From Celoporthe dispersa (taxonomy: Eukaryota; Ascomycota; Sordariomycetes; Diaporthales; Cryphonectriaceae): 64,000 bases of DNA. Below, in pieces: positions 48,504 through 61,115 of this stretch (positions within the stretch are counted from its first letter, which is position 1; every line of letters starts with the position of its first letter). The DNA lies in assembly GCA_016584495.1 (NCBI GenBank), contig WAID01000002.1, positions 124,001 through 188,000 of the forward strand, given 5' to 3'. The notes beneath the pieces are model-generated. The model made no database searches and was not told the DNA's origin. It saw only the letters and a list, made by a program, of their open reading frames with translations. The translations under genes were made by a program, and so were the position numbers.

Positions 48504-48907
48504 GATAGTCCATGGCTCATGACAGCATCGATAATGGTGTATGGGAGACGAAGAATTATTCTTGTCTTGTGCGAGCTGGCTCAGGCTGCAGCTGGGGACT
48601 GACCTGCCTTGCCTCGGCTCTTTCCAGACCTTATGGCTGATGATTGAAAAAAATGCAAGTACGGTTGAGGTGGCAAGTACAATGGACGCGTCTGGAGAAA
48701 GCGCGACTAGAGTGTGGGGTAGTAGTACTTGCACCTTGGAAAAGTCACCACATCATCTCACATCCTAGCATCACTTTGGGGAGAGAAACAAAAAACAACA
48801 AAAAGAAGAAGAAACCACCAAAAGACCACCACTATTGATTGAATTTGGCTTCCAAGGGGGCAGAGGAGCAGCACAGGTCAAAATCCTATAATACGGCCCT
48901 TGTTGTA

Positions 48908-48911
<4 letters not shown>

Positions 48912-48945
<34 letters not shown>
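48912..48945. repeat. (CT)n microsatellite
   Basis: 34 bp of perfect CT repeat. Confidence 0.95.
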
Positions 48946-48946
<1 letters not shown>

Positions 48947-51900
48947 GCCTCTGCCTCTCTCTCTCCCTCTATTCCTCTTACTATCAGCACCCCATGGGCA
49001 TGGCTTAGCAAACCCGCGGGTCAGGGATTCAAGAGACGTCTTGTACTATGAAAAGTAAGTTTCTCACACGCGCCCGGGAAGACGGGGCAACTACGACTAC
49101 GAATCGAGGGGATTACAGATCATTATCGGGCTAATTGCCTCCATGATTGTCATCTTCGTATTCCCCCGCGGGGACACCTGTTTCGCGGGGCGCAGCGGCT
49201 CCAAGATAACAATGGGTTGCCGCTGCGAAATTACGGCCGATAGCCCGCCCAGGAGCGTGGGGGGCCTCGACGCCCCCTTGAAGCTCGTCCAGACACACAG
49301 GAGCGCGTCTATGTCTGGGTGGGTGTGCTCATGATCACGACGGAAGCAGCCAGGGGTGCGCGCGTGCGTATGTTTGTGTGTGTGATGTCCTGCTCACTTG
49401 ACCCTTCTTGTCTCGCAGCTTGGTGTGGTGGGCGAGTCGCAGATGCAACGCGCCGTCGGGTGGTGCACCCATGGGGCCACCGCAATACGAGAAGATCAGC
49501 TGCGCAGGCGTGCAGGAGCAGAATATCTCATCTGCTCTGCGACGGGGCCAATATCAAGAGACACTCGCCCCGTGCAGAGTGCCAGAAAGGAGAGGACCGG
49601 AGTGCCTCTGGGGCGGGCTCGCACCCAGAACCCCCGTCGAGGATGTAACATGCCCACACCCCACGGGCTGCAAACCCCTGAGGGTGAACCCTTGACAGAA
49701 TCTGGGGTTTGCAAGCCTCATCTTCCTGGGTCGCCCGCCAGACCACACCACTGACTAGCCTATGCGAGGAGCGAGAACCTCCGTATCCAGACTCCCGTGC
49801 GCTGCCGCCCTGGAGGGTACCTGTTTCAGCACCTGGGCGCCCAGTCTGTCCCCCCTCCCCCTTTGGTGAGACCAGAGGTACAGTTGACTCGTGTAAGACC
49901 GCTCGATTCGCACGCGAAGCCCTTTCCAAGGCTGGGCTGCCCCTTCTTGAGGTGAGCGCCCCGATCAAGGCCACAAATGGTGTGCATCGCAGCACCCGTC
50001 GGAAATGATCCGAGGCTCCGCTACAAGACTGCATGACTGCAAGGGTCCACGGGTGGTGCGGATTGGCGCCACGGGGTCCTTTGCAGGATGCAGCTTCGAG
50101 GCGACCAGATCGAATCAGCAGGCTTCGTCGCCAGCCGCGAGGGGTGACAGGTCAGCTCCGGGGGATCTGGAAAGGTCTGGACAGCTCTTCAGGGTCTTCT
50201 GTCCCAAAGCCCTCGACCAGCCCTGGTACTTCCGACCCTTGCCGATCAGAGCATAGCAAGACTGGGGAGGGGGGGTTGTGTTGTGGAAGCCGGGAAATTT
50301 CACCGAAAACACAAAGCCTGGTCGCCTGGTCTGGGCCACGAGATGCGGCCTGTTTCGCCCAAGTTCCGAACGACAGCAGAAAGGAAACCCCAGGGTGGGT
50401 CGACTCTAAGCAGCCAAGCAGCCATACTTACAAACGAGAGAAGTCGAAGAAAGAAAAAAAAAGAAAAGAAAAAAGTTGGGAGAACCCGCAGAAGCTTTGG
50501 AATCGTGCCTTACCTGATCGGGAAGCCAGAGACGAGCCAAATCCATCCCCAGATCCAGGCGTGGAGGAGGCTTGAGAGCATTTAACGGGGCCGCTGTTGA
50601 ATGCAAAAGACAGCGACGAGCGCGCCCGCCCTCTCGTAAGGCACCATAGCACAAGCGCGCCCCAGTTGTCCACTCGAGAACAGCCGAGAGAGTTTTGGGG
50701 ACCCACGAACACCGGCATCGCTGAGGCAGCGTGGCGATTGCATCCCAACAGCTTGCCAAGTGCGCCCGCCCCCTCCCCCCCTTTCCATGTGCGAGGCTGT
50801 TTTGGCATGTGAATGCGGCGCCTTTAAACTTTTGGGGGAACCCCTTGACAAGACGTTCGGTCCTGCATGACGCTACGGAAAGGTGTGTGAACTCTGGACA
50901 TTTAAAGAACAAAAAAAAAAAAAGGAAAGAACAGAAGGAAAAAAAGACAGAGAACAAAAGACTTGGTCTTTCAAGACACTCGTGTGTACGATGCAGAGCT
51001 GTTGCCATGCTCTGGCCCCCAACCACATTCGGGCAGTCTTCGGACCGCGAGTATCAGAGCGAAAAAACTGGAGAGGGGTTCAGAATCGCCAGAGAGGCCC
51101 ACGTTCAAGGGCACTTTGATGCTGAGCCGGACCCAGGTGAAGGGGAGCACCTGTGGAGCCCCCGCCTACTATGGCAAATTGCCAGACTGGGGAAATTCTT
51201 GTCGTCGGCGCACGGTGGACGGGGGACAGGCCTGGTCCCCATGGCTGCTTTGGACCGTGCCTCGCGAGGCTTGAAAGGGGAGCAACGTGGCTGCTCCAGA
51301 CTTTGTATCTCGTGGGCAATTTCAGTCATTACACAATCTTTTCTTTTTTTTTTCTCTTTTTTCTTTTCTTTCTGATCAGGGTATGATAAGTGTCAAGTGA
51401 AATCTCGGAGCGAGCGGCCACATTTAGTGCCTAGCGAGAAAGGAATTTCGCCGAGACTACGAATTTTGTCAAAGACGCGATATAGTCGCGAGGCCCCAAT
51501 CCATGCCGAGGGCGCACCCGAACACCATCAAGAACTGGACCTGATTGACTCGCAGGCTTGTCACCAACAGAGAGGGGGTGCAGGTCAACGTATCGATATC
51601 GAACCAAGGCGGGGCGGGGCGTAAGAAGAGAGAGAGAGTATGTGTGTGTTCAGTTCAGCATGGTCCCTCTCTCCAGGCTCGGCCATCCCGTTTCAGGCAG
51701 TTCCGAGCTTCTGCTTGCAGGCTACGAGCTGCAAGCCTCATGGACCAGCTCCCCGCAAAAAAAAAAAAAAAAAAAAAGCTGTAAGCCCGTGGGGAGATCG
51801 TTGGACGGGAGCACGATTGCGATGTGTCCTTCACATGTCACAGTTCCATTACCATCAACTTTCAAGTGTGTATTCGTAGTGACCCTCCGCCCCCCCCGGC

Positions 51901-54446
51901 CTCCCTTTTTTTTTTTTTGCTTTTTCTTTTCAAAAACATTCAAAGATCGGCATCGATGCCGACCATCCAAAGTTTTGACTATAGTAAAGTTCTTACCAGG
52001 CTAGACTGGGGCACACAAGGTTCTGGCCAGGGAACGGCTTGGACAGACTTTGACATGTGCTTCCGAGATGCGACCGCTTGCAACACAGGAGTGACGACAT
52101 CTTGGGAAACACAACAGCCAGAGCCCTGGAGAGATGGGCAAGACCTAACCAGCTAGCCAACCACCCTACTACGACATCTGCTCCCCGCCCGGGAAGATCG
52201 AGCCCTAACTGAGGGCCAGGGGAGCCAGGCCTGCCCAGGCCCATGGGGTAGCAGATTGGCACGATTGGCTCGCCTTTCCCCAGATCGCAAGAAGCGCGCA
52301 GCCCATCGCCGGGATACAGCCAGGTCACGGTCCTGAAGCGGGACTGGGCAGGAACCGGACCGAGCAGGACGAGAAGCAAGAAGGAAGGAAAGGAAAGAAA
52401 GGAAAAGAAAGAAAGAAAAAAATCAAATATGATCTCCCGCCTGAGCATGCCCTTCGGATCCGCACATTCTGCTTATAGTACCACAGTACTCGGATAGCAC
52501 TTTGGATTCCAGGTTGGCAGGCCGAGATTTCAGCGAGAAAATATTCACTGCCAATGGTCTCGGGTCCGCTGGCCCATTTCGGCTGAATCAAGATAAGGGA
52601 GCTAAGCCCCCTCGGGTACTATTTCTTATCTCCTCTGTCCCGCCGGCCTCGCACGAAGATTTCCCGGGAGGACGCATCAAGGGCCTGACCAAGGTTAGGT
52701 AGACTCCCCCACGTTTGGGTTTCCCCCCCCCCAGCGTTTTTTCTTTTTCTCTTATTTTTTTTTTGGGGGGGACCAACCCCAGCCTGGCCCGTTTCTGGCT
52801 TTCTTTCAATCTGGTGTCTCATACCAGCGGCAGTACTACAGCAGGCAGATCTGGGCCGCGAGCTAGGCCTGCTGGCTTAGGAATCGAGAGAGCCGGCGGA
52901 GCTACAAATATGAGCGAGGATAAGAAGGGTAAATAAAAATAAAATAAAATAAAAAAGACCACTTAAATTTTATTATTATTATTACTATTTTATTTTTTTT
53001 GGGTGGGAGGGCAGACAGAAACAAGCAGAGGGGGTGTGTATAGATGACGAGGCCTGATGAGCCAGCGAGAGACTGCGTCACCAATCTGGGGTAAGAATCG
53101 GCCTTGGCCCGACCCCGTCCTCCGGCTCTTGCTGGGCGACCTATGGAGACCCCACACTCCGCAAACATCCCTCAGGCGGTTGTGGGTGTTTGATCTGATG
53201 ATTGTGGTACGCAGAATGTGCAGGAACAACGTGTCCCCCCCTCCTCCTCCCTCTCTCTGGCCTGGGCGTCGAGAATGTGAGAGGTCAGGTTCGAACACGT
53301 CGACCCGGTAGGATGCGAGCCCAACTTGCAGAGATCAAGGGACTGGCTCCTGCGCGTACGGCCAGCGTGGCGCAGTCCATGTCCAACGCAGCAGGCATGC
53401 TGTTTCATCTTTTTCTTTTCTTTTCTTTTTTTTTTTTTTTACGGCTGGATGCTATCGTGGATCTTTTCTCTTTTTTTCTTCTTCTTATCTCGCAATCTCG
53501 TGGTGGGTTGTCGCAATGTCCGCCTGGCCGGATAAAATGGATGAAGGAGACAGTTAAGCTTGCGGCAAAAGATCACCGCGCCTCTCAGCCGCCCGGGGTG
53601 GGGGTAGCCCATCAGGTCTGGGGTATGGGGGTATGGATAGGGAGAGAGAGAGGGAGGGAGGGAGGGAGCAGGCAGGAGAGACAGGTCAGTTTGGGGTGGC
53701 TTGGTTACTGACAGCGGGCATCGAAGGGGGGATTGGTTGGTCCGCCCGAGCCCAATCAACCTGCCCCCTTCCCTTCAGGTTCCCCCTTCTTGAGGCCCAG
53801 CCAGCAGGTGCGGCCCCCAGGTAATAATACTTGGCTATAGCCGCGCCTGTCGTCGCCCTCTCTCAGCACACCCGCCGCATGACAAGGCTCTCTGGAATTC
53901 TAGACTGGGCCGGCATGGTAGGCAAGGGGAATGGGTTGGCCGGTTCAGGCTCGGTAGGGGATCCACCGCCCCTGCCCTCCACTAAGTCATAATACGACTT
54001 GTGTACCTTGCCTTGGCCCATGGGGAATCCAAATCATACTATTTAGGCCCGTCCCTCTCAGAGAAAGGGCCCAAGACGCCGTCGCAGAGGACGGAAGGGG
54101 AAGAGGAAGAAGGGGGGAGGGGTGGGCGGGAGAAGGGCGGTTTCTTTTTGACCAGTGGTGTTCTCCACGGGGGGGGGGGGTTTAGACGGGATGGATACTT
54201 TGTACCCCGGATTGTGACGATCCTGAGATGATCATGGCCTGATCCGGGATGACGAGATAGGGAGGGAGAGAGAGAATGGCGGTTCAGGTAGGAGGGACGA
54301 GGTCGGAGGCTTGGGAGCTGGGAGGATACTTTTAGCAGGTCGGTCTGTCTCACCAAAAAAAAAAAAAAAGTATGTAATTGCTCCCAACACGTAGCCTATG
54401 ACTCTGCCTATGACATGTTGTCTAAAACCTAACACGAAACAACATT

Positions 54447-54448
<2 letters not shown>

Positions 54449-54481
<33 letters not shown>
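54449..54481. repeat. (CT)n microsatellite
   Basis: About 33 bp of CT repeat followed by imperfect TTCC units. Confidence 0.95.
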
Positions 54482-54483
<2 letters not shown>

Positions 54484-55622
54484 TTCTTCCTTCTTCCCTC
54501 TCGTTTCTTCTACTGACCTGGACCCGTCATGAGAGCATCCTCCCGCCCCCCTCCCCCCTTAAACAACACAAGGGGGGAGAGGAAGTAGTAGAACCTCATT
54601 TCTTGTTTGGGTAGTGTCAGCCACTTGGGGCTTTTTTTTTCTTTCTTCTTCCTTCTTTTTCCACCTACATAGATTCAGGTCGTGACCTGGTACTAGCGCT
54701 GTTGCTAAAGTGACCCCCCCCCTCCCTCCCTTCCTTCCCTCCCTCTTTCTTCTGGCTCCCTGGTACGTACTGCTTCCTGCCGCAGTCCCGACGTCCCTGT
54801 GCTTGATCCCCCACCCAGCAGCCCGCACACCTCCACACGTCTCTCCCTGACCCGCCTCTGCCCTTCGCCCTTGTCAGGGGGGGCTGCTTCAGGGGTCCCC
54901 CCACCAGAATCTCGCCTTTTTGTGGGCTCCAGGCGCAGCCCGTCTTCTGCCCTTGTCTTCCACACACACACACCCCCCCCCAGGAGGTACGTACCTCCCT
55001 CCTCCCCCTCCCCCTCCCTCCACTCCCTCCCTCCCTCCCTCCCTCCCCCCCCCAAAAAGGTATCCAGGTACCCAGGTACCCAAGTACCGGCCCCGGCCCC
55101 CAGCCTAGATTGCAAAGGCACTGTACCCCGTCCATTACGTGCTGGAACTGACTGGATCTGACCCGCTGTGGGAGCTGGAGGAGGGACGAGAAAAAAGCCG
55201 CCTGCTGTTTTAAAAAGATCTCGGCTCCCTCCTCCCACCCGCGCAGCCCACCTCCTGCGTCTCTCCTCTGAAATTTCCATGACGCCCACTGCTTTCCCCA
55301 GATTTTCCTTCCCCAAACCTACAAAGCCAAAACACTGTCCAGACAAAACCTACCTGCTCCTCTCTCTCGTCTCCAGCCCAGCGCATGTGCACTGGCACTA
55401 ATCAGGCCCAGAGAGACCTTGACACAATAACCCGTCTTCCTCCTGCCTCCAGGGCCTCGACGTTATCTATTCTCGGACAAGTCGACCCTCTCTCTCGATA
55501 ACGCTCCTCCACCACCAACGTCTCTCTCCACACACACACACAGATCAAACTTTTTTTTTTTTATCTCTCTCTTTCTTCTCCCCTCCGATAGACCTGGGTC
55601 ACCCAGACGTCAGGGCGATCCT

Positions 55623-56952
55623 ATGCAACGGTCACGGTCAGCAGTAGATTTTCAAAATCTGCTGAACCCCGAGAGCACCGCTCAGGATCATCACCACCAC
55701 CACCACGACGAGCAGGACACCGGCAGCGGCAGCACCAGCCAGTCCCAGTCCCCCACCCAGCAGCCAAACGAGCCCACCAGCGACATGGCTTCCGTCTCTG
55801 TCCTGCGGCCCAACGGGCCCCTGCCTACGGGGCAGCCCGCGTCATCCGAGGCCGCTACCAACAACGAGCTGCCACGGCCCTACAAGTGCCCCCCTTTGCG
55901 ATAAGGCCTTCCACCGCCTCGAGCACCAGACGAGGCACATCCGGACCCATACCGGCGAGAAGCCCCACGCCTGCAACTTCCCCGGCTGCAGCAAGAAGTT
56001 CTCGCGCTCCGACGAGCTCACCAGGCACTCGAGGATACACAGCAACCCGAACTCGAGGCGGGCCAACAAGAACCAGCAGACCCACCAGATGCTCCCCGGC
56101 GGCGTCCAGCACGGCGACATGATGCCGCCCCCGGCGCCCAAGAACATCCGCTCCGCCCCTCCCTCATCGCTGTCGTCGCCCAACGTCTCGCCGCCTCACT
56201 CGTTCTCGCAGTTCGTCCTGCCCGCATCCCATGGCTTCCCGCCCCTGCCGCGAGGGGGGCTGCCCTCGAACCCCCAGGGCGGGCCCATGGACATCTCCAT
56301 GCTGGCCAAGGCCGCAAACCAGGTCGAGCGGGACAACCTCATGGCCCCGTCCCCGAGCCACCACTCATCGAGGTTCCACCCTTACTACTCCCACAGCGCT
56401 CACGCGTCCCGCGGCAACCTGCCCTCGCTGGCCGCCTACCACATGTCGAGGTCCAGCTCCCAGGACGAGCACCACGACGACCACTACTCGCACTCGTACA
56501 GGCACGCCAAGAGGTCGAGGCCCAACTCCCCCAGTCGACGGCCCCCTCGTCGCCCACCTTCTCCCACGACTCGCTGTCCCCGACGCCCGACCACACGCCT
56601 CTGGCCACCCCAGCCCACTCGCCACGCCTCCGGCCGTCCTACCAGGCCACATACGAGCTTCCTCCCTTCCGGCAGCTGTCGCTAGGCCACCACACCCCGG
56701 CGCTGGCCCCCCTGGAGCCTCAGCCCGACGCGCAGTTCCCCACCGCCCCGGCGGCTGGAAACGGCGCGAGGATCGGCATGTCCCTCTCGGACATCATGAG
56801 CCGGCCGGACGGGACGCAGCGGAAGCTGCCCGTTCCCCAGATGCCCAAGGTGGCCGTGCAGGATCTCCCTGTCGCCCGAGGGCCTCAACGCCAGCGGCCG
56901 CAGCTCCTCATCCAACAGCGTCGCGGGCGGCGATCTCATGGACCGCTCCTAG
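55623..56952 (+). CDS. creA: Carbon catabolite repressor CreA/CRE1, ~442 aa
   Basis: C2H2 zinc-finger repressor that binds SYGGRG sites and shuts down genes for alternative carbon sources when glucose is present; nuclear. Starts MQRSRSAVDFQNLLNPE like fungal CreA, with a His run and Gln/Ser-rich segment, then two fingers: YKCPLCDKAFHRLEHQTRHIRTH and CNFPGCSKKFSRSDELTRHSRIH. Downstream are DISMLAKAANQVERDN, YRHAKRSRPNSP, SSPTFSHDSLSPTPDHTP and the C-terminal conserved block GMSLSDIMSRPDGTQRKLPVPQ. Ends LMDRS. No intron. Three single-base breaks lie in C-runs: one C extra at 55889-55894 (inside finger 1), one missing at 56528-56532, one extra at 56867-56869. Correcting them yields an exact 443-codon frame. 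Taken literally, the protein would stop at YKCPPLR before the fingers, so an assembly error is far likelier than a loss of function. Confidence 0.95.
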
Positions 56953-57924
56953 GCGAAGACCGTCCTTGGATCCGACGGCTACAACAGATGCACCACGAAT
57001 GATGACCGGAACTATAGACTGGATATATTTGCGAGGCGTTCAGGACCACCATCCTACAACTTTCCTTCACGACGATAGACTTCTCGGCCTTTTCTTTTTT
57101 CTTTTCTCTTCTTTCCCCCGGCGGATACACAGGACCACACTTCCTCAGCAAAGGGGGCCCCTTTTTAGGGTGGTCTTCTGATGGGTAGTGCGGACCAAGA
57201 CCGGGCCTCTTCTTAATCAATGATCGAGAGGCTGGGAATGAGTTTTCTAGGGGCCGTTCTTGTTCTGATAGACCGACCGTTTTGTCCCCCTTCTTTTTTT
57301 TTTTTTCATCAATGTTTCTTTCTCTTTTGCGCACCACTGAAGATATCACATAGACGGGACAAACAAATGCTGCAGGGCCTGGGGAACGGGGGGAGGGAGG
57401 AACCTGGCAGGACTTGCATGGACCAAGGCCGGATGGATTACCGGACGGAGTACGACTTATGGTAGTCAAAGATCAGTGGCTCCACTTAAGAAGCCACCAG
57501 CAAGCAAATCTCATATCAACCTTTTTTCTTTCTTTTTTTTACCTCAACGTCCCAAATATTATTGAACGTGCACAAAACTCAGTATACACAGGCAAGCAGG
57601 GTTCGAGGGATCCCGCCCCCTACCACCCTTCTCTCCTCTCCCTTCTTCCACCGAAAGAAAAAGAAATTCGTCGCCCCCAAGGGAAAAAGCAACACCAAAA
57701 AAGAAAAAATTTACAGAAAAAGAGATTTACGTGCCATGACATTTTTGCCCAAAATACGTCAGCAGCAAGAATTGTTGCAACATGACTCGAGCCAGCGACG
57801 AGAACAGCCACGCCGACCTTGTCTCGGGCGCCACGCTATCTTTTTTTTTCTTTCTTCTTCCTTTCCCTGCTCTCTTTTCCCCTTCCATTTGTTAGGTAGG
57901 AAGAAGTATGTGAGAGTAAGTAGG

Positions 57925-57925
<1 letters not shown>

Positions 57926-57953
<28 letters not shown>
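57926..57953. repeat. (AC)n microsatellite
   Basis: About 28 bp of perfect AC repeat. Confidence 0.95.
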
Positions 57954-57956
<3 letters not shown>

Positions 57957-60900
57957 GTTATTCCCGGGAAGGCTGTCTTTCCCGGCATCTTGCTCGGGCT
58001 CTAAAAAATAAAATAAAAAATAAAAAATACTCACCTCGTTTGGGAGGCAAAGGGCAAGTGGGTTAGGTGGTGGTGGTCTGTGTGTCCGACAAGGGCGGCC
58101 GGGTAAACGAACAACCAAGCCAGAAAAAGAAAGAAGAAGAAAAAAAAAGGTGGCTGTTCTGTCGCAGCCTCAACTTCACAAGAGAGAGGAGATCCTGGGG
58201 CCGCCCGTGGGGAAGGAAAGGAAGAAGAGAAAAAAAAAACAAAAGGAACAATCCTAGGCTGGTTAGTACGTACTGTACAATCCGCCTTGCGAGGACGATC
58301 TGTGGAGGTCAGGGAGGAAGGGAGGGGTTTGTCTGACTGGGGATGAGCTGACCTGAGAGCAATATTAGGCTGTCACATTGTGGGGGTGGGAATTACGAAA
58401 GAAAAAAAAAAGAAGAGAGAAAAAAAAAAGATGACGGTTGCCTTGTATGTAATACTTGGGGCTTTTGGTAGGTAGGTACTGTTACTTTTACTTTCCTGGG
58501 GGCCATGTCATCACTGCTCTCTCTATCAGGAAGGTTGGTTGGTCAGAAAGACAAGAGAAGAGGGTGGGAAAGAAGAAAAAAATTTAAATAAATCGAGGCT
58601 GACTCGGAAGAGAGAGAGAGAGTGTGTGTGTGTGTGTGTCCCCAAGAAGAAACGACGACGACTAAGAAGCGGCCAACGCACAACTGCAGGGTGCAAACAG
58701 CACAGCACAACAGGGCCTTGGCGGCGAGATTGGACAATGTGTGTTCCTCTTGACCGAGACTTGTTTTTGGTGTTTTCAATTTTAGTTTCATTGCTTTTTT
58801 TTCTTCTTCTTCTTTCTTTTTTTTCCTATTTCTCTTTTTACCCTACTCGTTAGTGCTAATGCATGACGCTGCCAGGTACAAGTAGAGAGAGATACATGCT
58901 TTGCTCTACCGTAGCCGTTCCTGTGCTGGGCGAGCAAAGGGAGAGAGAGAGAGAGATACAGGCTGCCGCAGAAGCATCCACATTGCCCTTTTTTTGTCTT
59001 TTCTTTTCTTCCTGCCTTCTTTTCTTTCTTCACCCACCCCCTCCCTCCCTTGTTTCACAGTCATCTCCAGACCAGGTACCTCCGGAAAAGAAAGAAAGAA
59101 AAAAAAGAAACTGTCGTGTCGTGCCAGGCTAGGCACCCATCCATCCTGCTGACTTGCAGCCCAACCAGCCAGCCAGACAAGAACATATATGTACAAGGGG
59201 GAACACAGCCCCCCTCTACAACCCGCCGCGCCTGAGAATGCTACGTATCCTACTCTCCTATGAAAGGATTGAGAGGGGGGTAAGGAAAAGAAAGAAAAGA
59301 AGTAGGGCTGCGTGAGGCTGCTGAGAAGGGAGGGGGGCCACCACCACCCCGTGGAGTGGTCAGATGATTGATTGGCTGGCACGCGGTATCTTGTTTTGGG
59401 GGGGGGGTGTGTGTGTGCCAGGTCCGCTACGCTGCTCATCACCCATCCCACACGGGGTGAGCGAGATGACGATGACTCTCTCTCTCTCTCTCTCTCTCAC
59501 TGACTCTGACTCTGATGATGACTGGCCTAGAGAGAAAGCCAAGGAGAGAAGAAAAAAGAAAAAAAAGAGAAACCAGGAATTTATTCTTGCCGCGCGGACG
59601 GCGGCTGGGGAAAACATACCACTCACAAAAGCCCTCCCTTGGCAGAGCAAGTTTGTTTGTACGAGAGAGAAGGACCAGCTTCTTTTCACCGCAACTTCGA
59701 ATGATGATCCCTTCTGGTGTGACCGCGACGTTTTAAGATTTCTTTTTAAAAATTTAATTTTTTTCTTTTTTAAAAGAGATTTTTTTAGCCTTTTGTCTGT
59801 TGCTTTTGGTTTTTTCGGTTGGTATTTTTTTCTTCTTCCTTCTGTTGTACGGAAAGAAAAAAGCCACAGTACCACATCATCTCACACACACACAGCCCCC
59901 CCTCTTTCCGAGAAAAAAAAAGTATTAAAAAAAGAGAGACAAGAGACAAGAGATCGTGGGGTGAGACGAGATGAGATGAGCCAGGTGGCGGCAGGATCGC
60001 TTTCCTTCTTTTTTTGGGTGGGTGATCGAGAAGAGCGCCATGGCGCTGATGTTCTAGGAACAGGCGAACCCCCTGCAGATCTTCCCTCCCTTTTTTTTTT
60101 TTTTGCTTCTTCTTCTTTTCCTCTCTCTCTCTTTCCTCTTTCTCCTTGATCTCTCCTTCCAAAAATTCCGAGGTTGGGGTGAGGGATGCAGGTACATTAC
60201 ATCAGGGCTTTGTTTCCCTTGCCCGATGACGCAGAGCCTCCCTTGCTCTTTCCTCGCCAAGCAGGAGGGCGCAGGGTGGAGAGAAAAGATTCAGGGAAAG
60301 GGAAGAGAGAAAAAGGAATTCAGCTGCGCACTACATAGCAAACCAGTACATGCAGGCCGACCACCGCAACACACAGTGACCACGAGAGCTCAAGACCACG
60401 GACCCCCCCAACAGTGTTGAAACGCCCAGAGGCATGGCGTCATGGGCCCCGAGATGCGTCGTCGGCTATCCGGATTACCCAAAAGGCCAACAAAAAGAGA
60501 GAGAAGGGAAAAATCAGGGCGGAGCCCCGTGGGAAACTTTGGACTAGAACCCACTCAAGCCACGTAACGACCACACCCAGACACCCACACACCCACACAC
60601 CCCCCCCCCCTCCCAGGACGACACAGACAGGAGCAACTTGTTTCACCCGTCTGGAACACATTGACGTGCGTGTGTGCGTGTGAGTGACAAAGCATGACCT
60701 TCCACCATCGTGGTGGAGTATGTACAAAGTTCGAGAACGCTTCCAGGGGAGAAAATATATACCCCACCAAAAACCCCCGTCAAGTCAGGTTGGACGAGGC
60801 GCGTGACAAGAGAATCTGGACAGCTCGCTCGTTCATCGAATCGCCGATGCATGTCTGCGTGGGGTTGGTGTTGGATCACAACGTCCGACGTCATTTGAGA

Positions 60901-61084
60901 GAGAGAGAGAGAGAAACAGGTCACGACACGATGGGCCCGGCATGACAAGCAAGGCATAACCCATCTACACCTGGCAGCTAGGTACGAGGTCGGAGGACCA
61001 TGGAACGAAGGAGTTGAACCATCTATCTGATGATAAGCCTCTTACCCACCTTTATCGTCTCACACCCCCCCCCCACCGGCACAC

Positions 61085-61115
<31 letters not shown>

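Larger units (their letters stand above)
48504..55622. other. 7.1-kb gene-poor region upstream of creA
   Basis: No gene could be supported on either strand. The sequence is of ordinary composition but dense with simple tracts: CT arrays at 48912-48945 and 54449-54481, A-runs near 51758-51776 and 54354-54369, T-runs near 51907-51919, 53427-53440 and 55552-55562, C-runs near 54713-54722 and 55039-55045. The final ~500 bp are pyrimidine-rich and should include the creA promoter and leader. Confidence 0.55.

Noticed and set aside
50406..51026. 206-codon minus-strand open frame in the gap upstream of creA
   Set aside because: Includes Phe/Leu runs from homopolymer tracts, with no family motif and no consistent codon bias.
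53355..53410. tRNA-like start (GTGGCGCAGT) followed by a T-rich stretch
   Set aside because: Resembles a methionine tRNA D-arm region but lacks the T-arm and acceptor pairing.
55120..55622. CreA-type SYGGRG hexamers upstream of creA (for example 55175-55180, 55296-55301, 55371-55376, 55447-55452)
   Set aside because: Four matches in ~500 bp is not far from chance for so short a degenerate motif; autoregulation is plausible but not supported here.
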